NCBI GenBank assembly: GCA_009837205.1
Contig: VXTZ01000019.1
Span: 1-42,156 of the forward strand
DNA: 42,156 nt
From: Candidatus Dadabacteria bacterium
GTDB lineage: Bacteria; Desulfobacterota_D; UBA1144; Nemesobacterales; Nemesobacteraceae
Direction of reading: 5' to 3'
Shown here: one piece after another, positions 34,318 through 41,709 of the stretch
Position numbering within the stretch: the stretch's first letter is position 1
Layout of the letters: every line of letters starts with the position of its first letter
Program-made: the position numbers and the translations under genes
The notes under the pieces: model-generated
What the model saw: only the letters and a program-made list of their open reading frames with translations
Database searches by the model: none
What the model was told of the DNA's origin: nothing

Positions 34318-34335
34318 CTTTAAAAACACAGAAAA

Positions 34336-35289
34336 ATGAGAATCCTTTTCGCCGGAACACCAGAATTCGCCGTACCATCACTCGAGGTGCTTTGCGATTC
34401 TTCCCACGAGGTAATCGGGCTTCTCTCGAAGCCGGATAGGCCAAGGGGGAGAAGTCGAAAACCCGTGTGGCCGGAAACAAAAAAAATTGCCGCGGAGCGC
34501 GGAGTGCCTGTTTTTCAGCCCCAAGACTTAAAGACACCCGAGTTCGAAGAGACGCTAAAGGCCCTTTCCCCCGATCTCATAGCGGTTGTGGCCTACGGAA
34601 AGATGCTCCCCACCGCCATGCTTGACGCACCCCCCTTTGGCTGCGTAAACGTTCACGCATCGCTGCTTCCCAGTTACAGGGGAGCAGCCCCAATTAACTG
34701 GGCCATAGCAAAGGGAGAGAAAAAAACGGGAGTTACAATCATGCAGATTGACGAGGAAATGGACACGGGAGACATTCTCGTTCAAAAGAAGGTGCAGATA
34801 GGGGATGAGGAAACCGCCGAAGAACTTTCGAAAAGACTTTCGCTTGAAGGAGCACAGCTTCTTTTGCAAACGATCGACAGCATTGCAAAAGATGAAATAT
34901 CTCCCGTAAAGCAGGACCCGGCCGCGGCCACCTACGCACCTCTTATTTCGAGAAAAGACGGCCGGGTGAACTGGAGCCGGAACGCAGAGGAGATAAAAAA
35001 CCTAGTAAGAGCAATGACTCCGTGGCCGTGCGCCCACACCACGCTCGGAGGGAAAAACCTCAAGATATTAAGGGCGCTTTCGGGCCCGGGGGAAGGAAGA
35101 CCCGGAGAAATAGTATCGCTCAGGGGAGAAAGCTTGGATGTCGCAACGGGTAATGGGATCTTGCAGATACTCTCTCTTCAGATTGAAGGCGGGAGAAAAA
35201 TGGACGCCCCTGAATTCAAACGGGGCAAAAAAGATCTTCGGGAAGGACAGTTCATGGGAACATCCGGAAGCTCTCTATATCCTGATTGA
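34336..35289 (+). CDS. fmt: methionyl-tRNA formyltransferase
   Basis: Formylates initiator Met-tRNA using 10-formyl-tetrahydrofolate. 317 residues, normal length. MRILFAGTPEFAVPSLE (Rossmann start with the GTPEFA loop), VNVHASLLPSYRGAAPINW with the catalytic region, GVTIMQIDEEMDTGDIL, and a C-terminal OB-like domain after about 205. The loop KPDRPRGRSRK and the end FKRGKKDLREGQFM are typical. No Shine-Dalgarno is visible. Usually next to def, which is not seen here. The last 15 bases overlap the convergent gene ending at 35275. Confidence 0.95.
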   Translation: MRILFAGTPEFAVPSLEVLCDSSHEVIGLLSKPDRPRGRSRKPVWPETKKIAAERGVPVFQPQDLKTPEFEETLKALSPDLIAVVAYGKMLPTAMLDAPPFGCVNVHASLLPSYRGAAPINWAIAKGEKKTGVTIMQIDEEMDTGDILVQKKVQIGDEETAEELSKRLSLEGAQLLLQTIDSIAKDEISPVKQDPAAATYAPLISRKDGRVNWSRNAEEIKNLVRAMTPWPCAHTTLGGKNLKILRALSGPGEGRPGEIVSLRGESLDVATGNGILQILSLQIEGGRKMDAPEFKRGKKDLREGQFMGTSGSSLYPD

Positions 35290-35643
35290 GACCTCGAAAG
35301 TTCCTATTTTCACTTTGCCGGCAAGCCCACATTTCCAGCAAAGATCTGTAGCGTGAGTCTTTGACTTTGCGGGAACAAGCAGAATGAGCTGGACCGAAAG
35401 CTCCGAGAGAGTTTTCCAGTACTCGCTTCTTTTTTCGTCGATAGTGGCTTCGGTCTCAACCTCAATAATCTGCACGACTTGCCCGTATGAACCGAGAATT
35501 ACGTCGGGGAAAAGACCCTCGAACTCACAGAGTTGCTCTTTGCCGGGGTTGGTACGTATCTCATTATAAAGCGAGGAGTACTTCTGCTCCACCTGCCTTA
35601 TTACCCAGCCATGAATCAACTTCTCCTCACTCGGAATTTTCAT
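35275..35643 (-). CDS. small possible PD-(D/E)XK-like protein
   Basis: 122 residues, family not recognised. The core EFEGLFPDVILGSYGQVVQIIEVETEATI has D47 and E61-V62-E63 on adjacent predicted strands, as in PD-(D/E)XK nuclease folds, followed by a helix and a strand QLILLVPAK. The C-terminal CWKCG (102-106) could bind metal. The start overlaps the nadK stop by 17 bases, so it is the third gene of prfB-nadK-this. Its stop overlaps fmt on the other strand by 15 bases. The nuclease fold is inference; cytoplasmic, with no signal peptide. Confidence 0.6.
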   Translation of the reverse strand: MKIPSEEKLIHGWVIRQVEQKYSSLYNEIRTNPGKEQLCEFEGLFPDVILGSYGQVVQIIEVETEATIDEKRSEYWKTLSELSVQLILLVPAKSKTHATDLCWKCGLAGKVKIGTFEVSIRI

Positions 35644-36493
35644 ATCTCCCGCTCCACATAAGCTTTGTCTTCAAAATGTTGAAATAATCCCTAAAAGGAG
35701 ATTTTATGATATTCACGTAACTCTCCGAACCTTCAAGAACAACTTCGTCGCCGAGATAAAGAGGTACTCCCACCTGCCCATCAAGTGTAAGATAGGTGTT
35801 CTGTATGTCGGTAAGCACCCTCGTCCTTATCTTTTTTGTGTAGGGCACCACGATAGGCCTGTTGGTAAGAATATGCGGACATATTGGAGTGACGGTTATC
35901 ACGGGCAGCGTCGGATAAATTATCGGCCCGCCCGCAGAAAGAGAGTAGGCGGTTGAGCCGGTAGGGGTCGCAAAGATAATTCCGTCAGCCTTAAAGGTCG
36001 TAACGTATTTTTCGTTTATATATATGGAGAGATCCACAACCTTGGAAATTGGACCGTTGTTTATAACTACGTCGTTTAGTACCGTGAATTCTTCCCGCTC
36101 TCCGTCCTTTCTGTCTACGCAGCACGATATCATGTCCCTCTTTTCTATCTCGTAGTCTCCGGCGAGTATTCTCTCCATCATCGGAAAAAACTCATCCACC
36201 GTGAACTCAGTGAGAAACCCGAGTCCACCGAGATTGCAGCCCAGTATTGAGACGTCATGTCCCTGCACCATTCGTGAAACCCAGATAAAGGAACCGTCAC
36301 CCCCGAACACAACTATTATGTCGACGGCCGCAGCCAGGTCACGCTCCGCAAGCACATTCTCAGCGTCTATGTTGCGTCCAAGGTTCTCCTCAACGAAGAA
36401 CTCTATGTCTCTTTCACGAAGCCACCCGCACAGCCCCCTAGCAATCTCATAGACTTGCGCGCTGTCCTTCTTGCCCGTTATGCCGAACTTCAA
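35627..36493 (-). CDS. nadK: NAD kinase
   Basis: ATP-NAD kinase of 288 residues making NADP. GGDG at 64-67 (VVFGGDGSFIWVSR), NDVVINNGPISKV, the NAD-binding block ADGIIFATPTGSTAYSLSAGGPIIYP, and ICPHILTNRPIVVP are present. It overlaps the prfB stop by 4 bases (ATGA) and in turn overlaps the small gene downstream, forming a compact operon. Confidence 0.95.
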   Translation of the reverse strand: MKFGITGKKDSAQVYEIARGLCGWLRERDIEFFVEENLGRNIDAENVLAERDLAAAVDIIVVFGGDGSFIWVSRMVQGHDVSILGCNLGGLGFLTEFTVDEFFPMMERILAGDYEIEKRDMISCCVDRKDGEREEFTVLNDVVINNGPISKVVDLSIYINEKYVTTFKADGIIFATPTGSTAYSLSAGGPIIYPTLPVITVTPICPHILTNRPIVVPYTKKIRTRVLTDIQNTYLTLDGQVGVPLYLGDEVVLEGSESYVNIIKSPFRDYFNILKTKLMWSGRYENSE

Positions 36494-37612
36494 GTCGCTT
36501 CCTCCCTTGAGTTTCCAGTTGAGTCATGCAGAAGATACGATTCTATAAAACCATCTATCTCCCCGTCAAGTATCGCATCAACGCCTGAGGACTCGAAATT
36601 GGTACGGTGGTCCTTCACCATGCGATAGGGATGCATGACATACGATCTTATCTGGCTTCCCCAGCCGATTTCCTTTTTCGAGGAATTGAGTTCCTCTTCT
36701 TTTTGTTTTTCCTCCATCCTGCGCAGTTCGTAGAGCCTCGCCTTGAGTATCTTCATGGCGCTCTCCCTGTTCTGGCGCTGCGACCTCTCGTTCTGGCAGC
36801 TGACCGCAACCCCGGTGGGAAGATGCGTGATGCGGACCGCGGAATCCGTCTTGTTAACATGCTGTCCGCCCGCTCCGCTCGCGCGGTAAGTATCGACCCG
36901 CAGATCCTTTTCCTCTATGTTCACCTCTATTGAATCATCTATCTCGGGAGAAACGAAAACCGATGCGAAAGAAGTGTGCCTCCTTTTGTTCGAGTCAAAC
37001 GGGGATATCCTCACCAGCCTGTGAACCCCTGTCTCCGCCTTCAGGTAACCGAAGGCGAACTTCCCATGAGCAAGAATTGTGGCGCTTTTTATGCCGGCTT
37101 CCTCTCCGTCCTGAGTCTCAAGCAGTTTCGCTGAAAATCCCTTCCTCTCCGCGTACCGAAGGTACATGCGAAGAAGCATCGCGGCCCAGTCCTGGGCTTC
37201 GGTTCCCCCCGCCCCGGCGTTTACCGATACTATGGCGTTTCGAGCGTCGTCAGGGCCGCCGAGAATCCGGGTGAACTCAAGTTCGTTGACTTTGGCTTCT
37301 AAGGACGCAAGCATGGCACCCGCCTCTTCAATCGAATCCTGATCGTCTTCACCGACCGCGAGTTCGAGAAGACACGCCGCGTCCTCCATGTCGGAACGGA
37401 GCTTCTCGAATCCCGAAACGGAGTCTTTGATTTCGGACTGTTCCTGAAGCGTTTTGCGGGCTAGCCCGGAATTATCCCAGAAATCCGGAGCCGCTGTAAT
37501 TTTTTCAAACTCTTTTAACCTTTCAGTCTTGGAAGGCAGGTCAAAGATAGTCTCCCATTTTCTGAATTCTTTCTCCGAGGCTTTCCATCAGGGCAGTGAG
37601 TTCCTCTTTCAT
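36490..37612 (-). CDS. prfB: peptide chain release factor 2 with programmed +1 frameshift
   Basis: Releases peptides at UGA and UAA. The frame starts at the ATG at 37612 (GGAGGA upstream) and reads 23 codons to ...GDYL followed by TGA (37543-37541). The context CTT TGA C is the classical RF2 slippery site, with a GGGAG stretch upstream. A +1 shift continues DLPSKTERLKEFEKI and runs to 36490, giving about 373 residues. RASGAGGQHVNKT carries the GGQ peptidyl-release motif. A simple frame starting at 37389 would lose the N-terminal domain. The internal UGA lets RF2 autoregulate. Heads the prfB-nadK operon. Confidence 0.95.
37540..37552 (-). promoter_or_regulatory. RF2 programmed frameshift site
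   Basis: Minus strand TAT CTT TGA C: leucine codon CTT at 37546-37544, stop TGA at 37543-37541, then C. After slippage GAC (37542-37540) is read. GGGAG a few bases upstream supplies the internal Shine-Dalgarno-like stimulator. Confidence 0.9.
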
Positions 37613-37688
37613 CCAAGATTCCTCCTTAGAACGCGTTAGAAGATAGTACGCAAATAACCTGTGAATTCAAAAACACGGACGATCCCAA

Positions 37689-37945
37689 ATAAAAACATTA
37701 GAATACGAACGCGAAGATGGAACTAAACCGTTTAAGCAATGGTTCGATTCTCTTAGCTCCGTTATTGGCTGAAAATCAGAACTGCTGTAGCTCGAATGAA
37801 AAATGGGAATTTTTCAAAAGACGGTGACAATCTGATCATTCTCCTAGGCGGTGGGACGAAGAAACGTCAGCAAAGTGACATTAACGAGGCGAAGAGATAT
37901 TGGAAAGACTACAAAGACAGAAAAAATTCGCATGGAATAATATAA
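37689..37945 (+). pseudogene. broken HigB/RelE-like toxin gene
   Basis: The sequence still reads KTLEYEREDGTKPFKQWFDSL, then after a frame change [15 protein letters not shown], then [21 protein letters not shown] and [13 protein letters not shown]. These are the successive blocks of the addiction-module killer (RelE/ParE-type) toxin family. Three lesions are visible: ATA where the start codon should be (37689-37691), a frameshift near 37768-37772 creating TGA, and loss of about 22-30 residues (the usual GDxKxVGxGVxELRIxYGPGYRxYF block) between NFS and KDG. It ends 17 bases before the antitoxin GTG. Confidence 0.8.
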
Positions 37946-37962
37946 AAGACAGGAGGAACATA

Positions 37963-38280
37963 GTGGCATTAACACGCGACTTTAGAGATACCGTAATGGA
38001 ACGGGCTAGGAAAGATCCGGAATTCCGCATCGGTCTTCTGACCGAAGCAATTGAGTGTGTTATCAATGATGAAATTAACGTAGCCAAGGAGTTGTTGCGA
38101 GACTACGTTAACGCGACTATCGGTTTTCAGGAACTTGGAACCCTTACGAAAAAAGATCCGAAAAGTCTAATGCGCATGCTCGGCCCGAAAGGGAATCCAA
38201 GTCTTAAAAACATCTCTTCCCTTCTAGCATCCTTAAAGGAAAGCGAGGGCGTAAAACTTCATGTGCAAGCCTTGGGATAA
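37963..38280 (+). CDS. HigA-like antitoxin (orphan)
   Basis: 105 residues from a GTG at 37963 with a perfect AGGAGG six bases upstream. MALTRDFRDTVMERARKDPEFRIGLLTEAIECVINDE, RDYVNATIGFQELG and KSLMRMLGPKGNPSLKNISSLLASL are the addiction-module antidote family, with the C-terminal HTH-like half. The open frame extends upstream to 37900, but those bases belong to the dead toxin. It is intact while its toxin is destroyed, so it may persist as an autoregulator or an anti-addiction gene, or simply not yet be lost. Confidence 0.87.
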   Translation: MALTRDFRDTVMERARKDPEFRIGLLTEAIECVINDEINVAKELLRDYVNATIGFQELGTLTKKDPKSLMRMLGPKGNPSLKNISSLLASLKESEGVKLHVQALG

Positions 38281-38333
38281 CACCTGTTATCAAGTACGAA
38301 GACCCTCTTGGCACCAATACCGTTAACTCTCAA

Positions 38334-38366
38334 TTGAAACGGCTTACATTTGTGGGTATTTTACCC
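38334..38366 (+). promoter_or_regulatory. promoter with overlapping dyad for the aminotransferase
   Basis: TTGAAA (38334-38339), 17-base spacer, TATTTT (38357-38362). The dyad GGGTA-TTT-TACCC (38354-38366) covers the -10, a good place for a repressor. The ATG at 38408 has GAGGAG upstream. Confidence 0.5.
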
Positions 38367-38407
38367 GCTTTGATTCAATCCCCTAATAACACGAGGAGAA
38401 ACACCAA

Positions 38408-39547
38408 ATGAAAAGATTGCTGCTGACCCCCGGCCCCGTGGCGGTCCCAAGCGAAATAATGGTTGAGATGGCAAGACCGCTCATTCATCACAGGACCAAG
38501 GAATTTGAAGCCGTGTTCGCTCAGGCAAGAGAAGGTCTGAAACAGGTTTTTCAGACAGAAAACGAAGTTTTCATACTGGCGGCTTCGGGAACCGGCGCCA
38601 TGGAAGGAGCCGTGGTAAACACCCTTCGCGCGGGCGACAAGGTGATCACGGTAAACGGCGGAAAGTTCGGAGAGAGGTGGGGGAAGATAGCGAGAGCCTA
38701 CGGACTGGAAGTGGATGAAATAGAGGTTACGTGGGGCGAGGCCGTTTCCCCGGCAGTAATAGAGGAAAAACTCGAGAGCGACCCCTCGATAAGGGCGATT
38801 CTGATGCAGGCAAGCGAGACCTCCACCGGAGTCAAGCATCCAACCGACCAGGTCGCGGCGATTACATCAAAAAGAGACGACGTGCTGCTCATAGTTGACG
38901 GCATAACCGCCGTCGGGGTGTTCCCCCTCCCGTTTGACGAACTGGGAATCGATGTTCTCGTGGGCGGTTCGCAGAAAGCTTTCATGCTTCCTCCGGGACT
39001 TTCATTCGCGTCTATGAGCGAGAAGGCCTGGGAGTTCAACAAGACCTCGGACCTCCCGAAGTTCTATCTCAATTTTGCCGACTACCAAAAAAGCGCCCAG
39101 AAAAACACGACGCCATGGACTCCCGCCGTCACGCTGATAATCGGCCTCGGCAAGGTTATAGAAGGGTTTATGGAAGAGGGGATGGACAATATTTACAGAA
39201 AACGCGAACTGATGTCGCTTGCGACCCGCGAGGCACTCCGAGCGATCAACATAGATCTTTTCACCACTGACGCGGCAAGCCCGGCTCTTACCGTGGGAGT
39301 AGCTCCCGAAGAGATAGGGGCGGGGAGGATCATCTCCGAGCTTCAGGCAAAATTCGGTATGACCGTCGCGGGCGGACAGGACCACGCCAAGGGAAAAATC
39401 TTCAGAGTATCCCACATAGGAGATGTCGACCGAAACGATATGGTGGCGTTTATTTCAGCCCTCGAATCTATTCTGGGATCTTTGGAACATGATTTTATAA
39501 GCGGAGCCGGAGTTTCCAAGGTATCGGAAATGCTGGGAACGGCATAG
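38408..39547 (+). CDS. class V aminotransferase (serine/alanine--glyoxylate type)
   Basis: PLP enzyme of 379 residues. LLLTPGPVAVPSEI and PLIHHRTKEFEAVF open the serine-glyoxylate/alanine-glyoxylate aminotransferase subgroup. AASGTGAMEGAVVN binds the cofactor phosphate, DGITAVGVFPLPFDELGIDVLVGGSQKAFMLPPGL holds the Schiff-base lysine K190, and the C-terminal domain ends with FRVSHIGDVDRNDM. Proteins of this type are often the serA-linked serine-forming enzyme, but no serA is in the window. The amino donor (serine or alanine) cannot be decided. Confidence 0.9.
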   Translation: MKRLLLTPGPVAVPSEIMVEMARPLIHHRTKEFEAVFAQAREGLKQVFQTENEVFILAASGTGAMEGAVVNTLRAGDKVITVNGGKFGERWGKIARAYGLEVDEIEVTWGEAVSPAVIEEKLESDPSIRAILMQASETSTGVKHPTDQVAAITSKRDDVLLIVDGITAVGVFPLPFDELGIDVLVGGSQKAFMLPPGLSFASMSEKAWEFNKTSDLPKFYLNFADYQKSAQKNTTPWTPAVTLIIGLGKVIEGFMEEGMDNIYRKRELMSLATREALRAINIDLFTTDAASPALTVGVAPEEIGAGRIISELQAKFGMTVAGGQDHAKGKIFRVSHIGDVDRNDMVAFISALESILGSLEHDFISGAGVSKVSEMLGTA

Positions 39548-39604
39548 ACACCATTATTATATGACGCCCGCAAGCTAAGGGGACTGAAGCCAGATAACAC
39601 CGCC

Positions 39605-40282
39605 ATGAAACACTTTTCTTTAGAAACCTTCCGTTTTCTAAAGGATCTCAGCATTCCACGCGACAAGACGTGGTTTGAGGAAAATCGCGAGTGCTACGAG
39701 AAGAAGCTGCTTGGCCCGCTACGCCAAGCTGTTACAGACATAGGTCCCAGTCTCCGCGAAGTGATCAAAGACTGCGAGACCCGCCCCGCCATTAATAAAA
39801 CGATTACCCGGATAAACCGGGACATGCGTTTTGCCAAAGGGCGAAGTCCTTACAAAGACAACATGCTCGCTCTTTTTTACAGAGAGGGGCGCAAAAGACT
39901 TGATGCTCAATTGTTTCTGGGTTTTCAGCCGGAAGGCGTATGGCGGGGACTCTACGTACCCACTCCGCTGCTCTCCCCCAACGCCCCGATGGCCGAAGAA
40001 ATTGAAAACGATTCACGGGCCGTCGTCAACCTCGCGCAAGACATTGGCCTTGGATCTGACATCGATCTGGTCGCGTGCAAAAAGTATGGTGAAATTGACC
40101 GGACGCTTGACCCCGCAAAAGCAGAGAGCTTCCTTGAAGGACCTCATCTTTGCGCCTTGCAGACATGTGAGCCAGACGAGGTCGCAAACAGCCTCGTCCC
40201 TTTTATCCGTGAAACACGAGACTTGTTAGTGCGACTCGTTCCTCTCTGGAAACTCTACTCAGGAGCGACAGGACAAACTTAG
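39605..40282 (+). CDS. DUF2461 family protein
   Basis: 225 residues. The family signature is clear: FRFLKDLSIPRDKTWFEENRECYEK at the start, then TRINRDMRFAKGRSPYKDNMLALFYREG, and GVWRGLYVPTP. Function is unknown. Starts 57 bases after the aminotransferase on the same strand with no terminator between, so possibly co-transcribed. Confidence 0.85.
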   Translation: MKHFSLETFRFLKDLSIPRDKTWFEENRECYEKKLLGPLRQAVTDIGPSLREVIKDCETRPAINKTITRINRDMRFAKGRSPYKDNMLALFYREGRKRLDAQLFLGFQPEGVWRGLYVPTPLLSPNAPMAEEIENDSRAVVNLAQDIGLGSDIDLVACKKYGEIDRTLDPAKAESFLEGPHLCALQTCEPDEVANSLVPFIRETRDLLVRLVPLWKLYSGATGQT

Positions 40283-40305
40283 CTTGTTTACCATTTCGGT
40301 TGTTA

Positions 40306-40629
40306 CTATTCTGCTTTGTTCGCAGGATAGATCGTTACAGGCGTTTCTTGCTTGATTACTTCAAAACTGATTTTGAGCCGTGTACCGGTTGCCTGCGCAA
40401 TCTTCTTTAGCGTACTTATGGAAGGATGAATTCTTCCACCCTCGAATCTGGCCACAGCAGACCGTGTTGTTTGAATTCTCTCGGCTAATTGTGCTTGAGT
40501 CAGTCCTGCCTTAGTGCGAGCCCCAATAAGCAAGCGTGCGATTTAAAATTCCGGTCTAAGCTCGTCATACGCAGACCTATACTCCGGACCCTTGCTCCAT
40601 TTCTTGTGTAATTCGCTTACCTTGCCCAT
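40306..40629 (-). pseudogene. XRE-family antitoxin gene interrupted by an ochre stop
   Basis: From the ATG at 40629 the frame reads MGKVSELHKKWSKGPEYRSA and on to RPEF, then TAA (40545-40543), then IARLLIGARTKAGLTQAQL and a complete HTH. The family (HigA-like antitoxins) normally continues EFxIARxLI, often with Gln, so one C-to-T change of CAA explains the stop. An internal start at 40533 could give a 75-residue HTH protein (GARTKAGLTQAQLAERIQTT...). No toxin gene accompanies it; its start lies 4 bases after the MAPEG gene stop. C-terminal ISFEVIKQETPVTIYP is intact. Confidence 0.8.
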
Positions 40630-40633
40630 TCAG

Positions 40634-41041
40634 CTAAAACACGGAACCCAGGTTGATCACCACGACGATACCGTAGCCCAGAAACGTCAGGACCATCCCT
40701 CCAACTCTCATGAACATGCTTCGCTGTTTCATGAAACTGAAAAGAATTCCATGCATGAGTCTGCCGATCAGAAAAGCTATACCCGCAAAGTGCAAGTATG
40801 CTGAGGACAGATGATTAAGTTCCGCGACAAGCATCAGAATCAGAAACAGCGGTGCGTATTCGATTAAATTTCCATGTCCCCTTACAGCTCTGTTAAGAGT
40901 TTCCTGCGAAATCGTTTCGCCCTTCTTACGCAGAAAATCGGTAAACGGACTGCCCCTCAGGTATATGACTCTCACGCTCAGAATTATAAGAAATATCGCC
41001 AGAAGGCATGAGTAAAGAAGTGTTATTTCGATTGGCGGCAT
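40634..41041 (-). CDS. MAPEG family membrane protein
   Basis: 135 residues with four predicted membrane helices (about 6-26, 57-76, 81-100 and 112-131). The MAPEG hallmark RAVRGHGNLIEYAPLFLILMLVAE follows the first loop, with the Arg, Asn and Glu used for glutathione binding in the family. Bacterial members are glutathione-transferase-like with unknown substrate. It lies 17 bases after the stop of the next gene upstream on the same strand. Confidence 0.88.
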   Translation of the reverse strand: MPPIEITLLYSCLLAIFLIILSVRVIYLRGSPFTDFLRKKGETISQETLNRAVRGHGNLIEYAPLFLILMLVAELNHLSSAYLHFAGIAFLIGRLMHGILFSFMKQRSMFMRVGGMVLTFLGYGIVVVINLGSVF

Positions 41042-41058
41042 TCTAATTCCTTGGAAAA

Positions 41059-41340
41059 TCAGGAAAAGTGCTTTGAAACAAGCGGATCATTGTCTATTTC
41101 CGAGATCAGGTAGCCGATCCCGTAATAGTCGCCCGAGTTGTGGTAGAGCTTTACTCCCTGGGGGGTCGTAAGGTAGTTTCCCGTCTTTACGGTCTGCTCA
41201 GGAAGATCGACCTCGTACACCGTGTAGCCGACCGTTCCACTTCCTATGTTAACCTTTTTCCGCTCTTCCCTTAGCCTCTTAACGCTTTTCGCGATCTCCC
41301 AGGCCTTTGGATATATGTGTCCTTTAACAAGAAATTTCAT
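41059..41340 (-). CDS. hypothetical protein with YVYEVDLPEQ-type beta core
   Basis: 93 residues from the ATG at 41340 (a longer frame to 41502 only overlaps the next gene). Starts MKFLVKGHIYPKAWEIAKSV. Predicted helix KRLREERKK, then strands GTVGYTVYEVDLPEQTVKTG and GVKLYHNSGDYYGIGYLIS. No signal peptide or membrane segment; family not recognised. It begins 14 bases after the zinc-ribbon gene stop, so the two are probably one unit between aroC and MAPEG. Confidence 0.65.
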   Translation of the reverse strand: MKFLVKGHIYPKAWEIAKSVKRLREERKKVNIGSGTVGYTVYEVDLPEQTVKTGNYLTTPQGVKLYHNSGDYYGIGYLISEIDNDPLVSKHFS

Positions 41341-41354
41341 AACTGCCCGAGAAA

Positions 41355-41699
41355 CTAAAGAATCTCCATCTCCACGCGGTCTATCAAACCGATGCACATC
41401 ATTATCTTGTCTATGCCCGGGTCCCTTTTGTGAACGAAAATTTCCGAGAACTCTCCGCCGCAGTCCCCGCATACGCCCTCTTCGTCGGATTCCTTCTCGC
41501 AATCTCCGCAGTAATATGTCTTCAGGTTATACCAATGTAAAGAGGAATAAAGAAGTTCCCTGAAACCGCTTTTGCTAAGACACTCCCCCCACTCGGAAAT
41601 CGCTTCGACCAGATTGCTGCGGTAGTAATCCGGTATGTCCGCCAGATGTCCCGAGTATATCTCTTCCTCCCCTACGTAAATTCTGAACAGTTCCGACAT
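41355..41699 (-). CDS. hypothetical zinc-ribbon protein
   Basis: 114 residues, family not recognised. A C64-x2-C67 ... C77-x2-C80 ribbon (YYCGDCEKESDEEGVCGDCGGEF) follows an acidic helical N terminus (MSELFRIYVGEEEIYSGH..., PDYYRSNLVEAISEWGEC). The C terminus contains DKIMMCIGLIDRVEMEIL. Starts 10 bases after the aroC stop and is followed closely by the 93-residue gene. A role is not evident. Confidence 0.7.
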   Translation of the reverse strand: MSELFRIYVGEEEIYSGHLADIPDYYRSNLVEAISEWGECLSKSGFRELLYSSLHWYNLKTYYCGDCEKESDEEGVCGDCGGEFSEIFVHKRDPGIDKIMMCIGLIDRVEMEIL

Positions 41700-41709
41700 G
41701 GCAGTTAAA

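Noticed and set aside
36490-37612. prfB read as a frameshifted pseudogene
   Set aside because: CTT TGA C with an upstream GGGAG is the standard programmed site, and both halves are conserved RF2 sequence.
37900-38280. Antitoxin starting at 37900 (126 residues)
   Set aside because: The first 21 codons lie in the toxin remnant and do not fit the family; GTG at 37963 has a perfect ribosome site.
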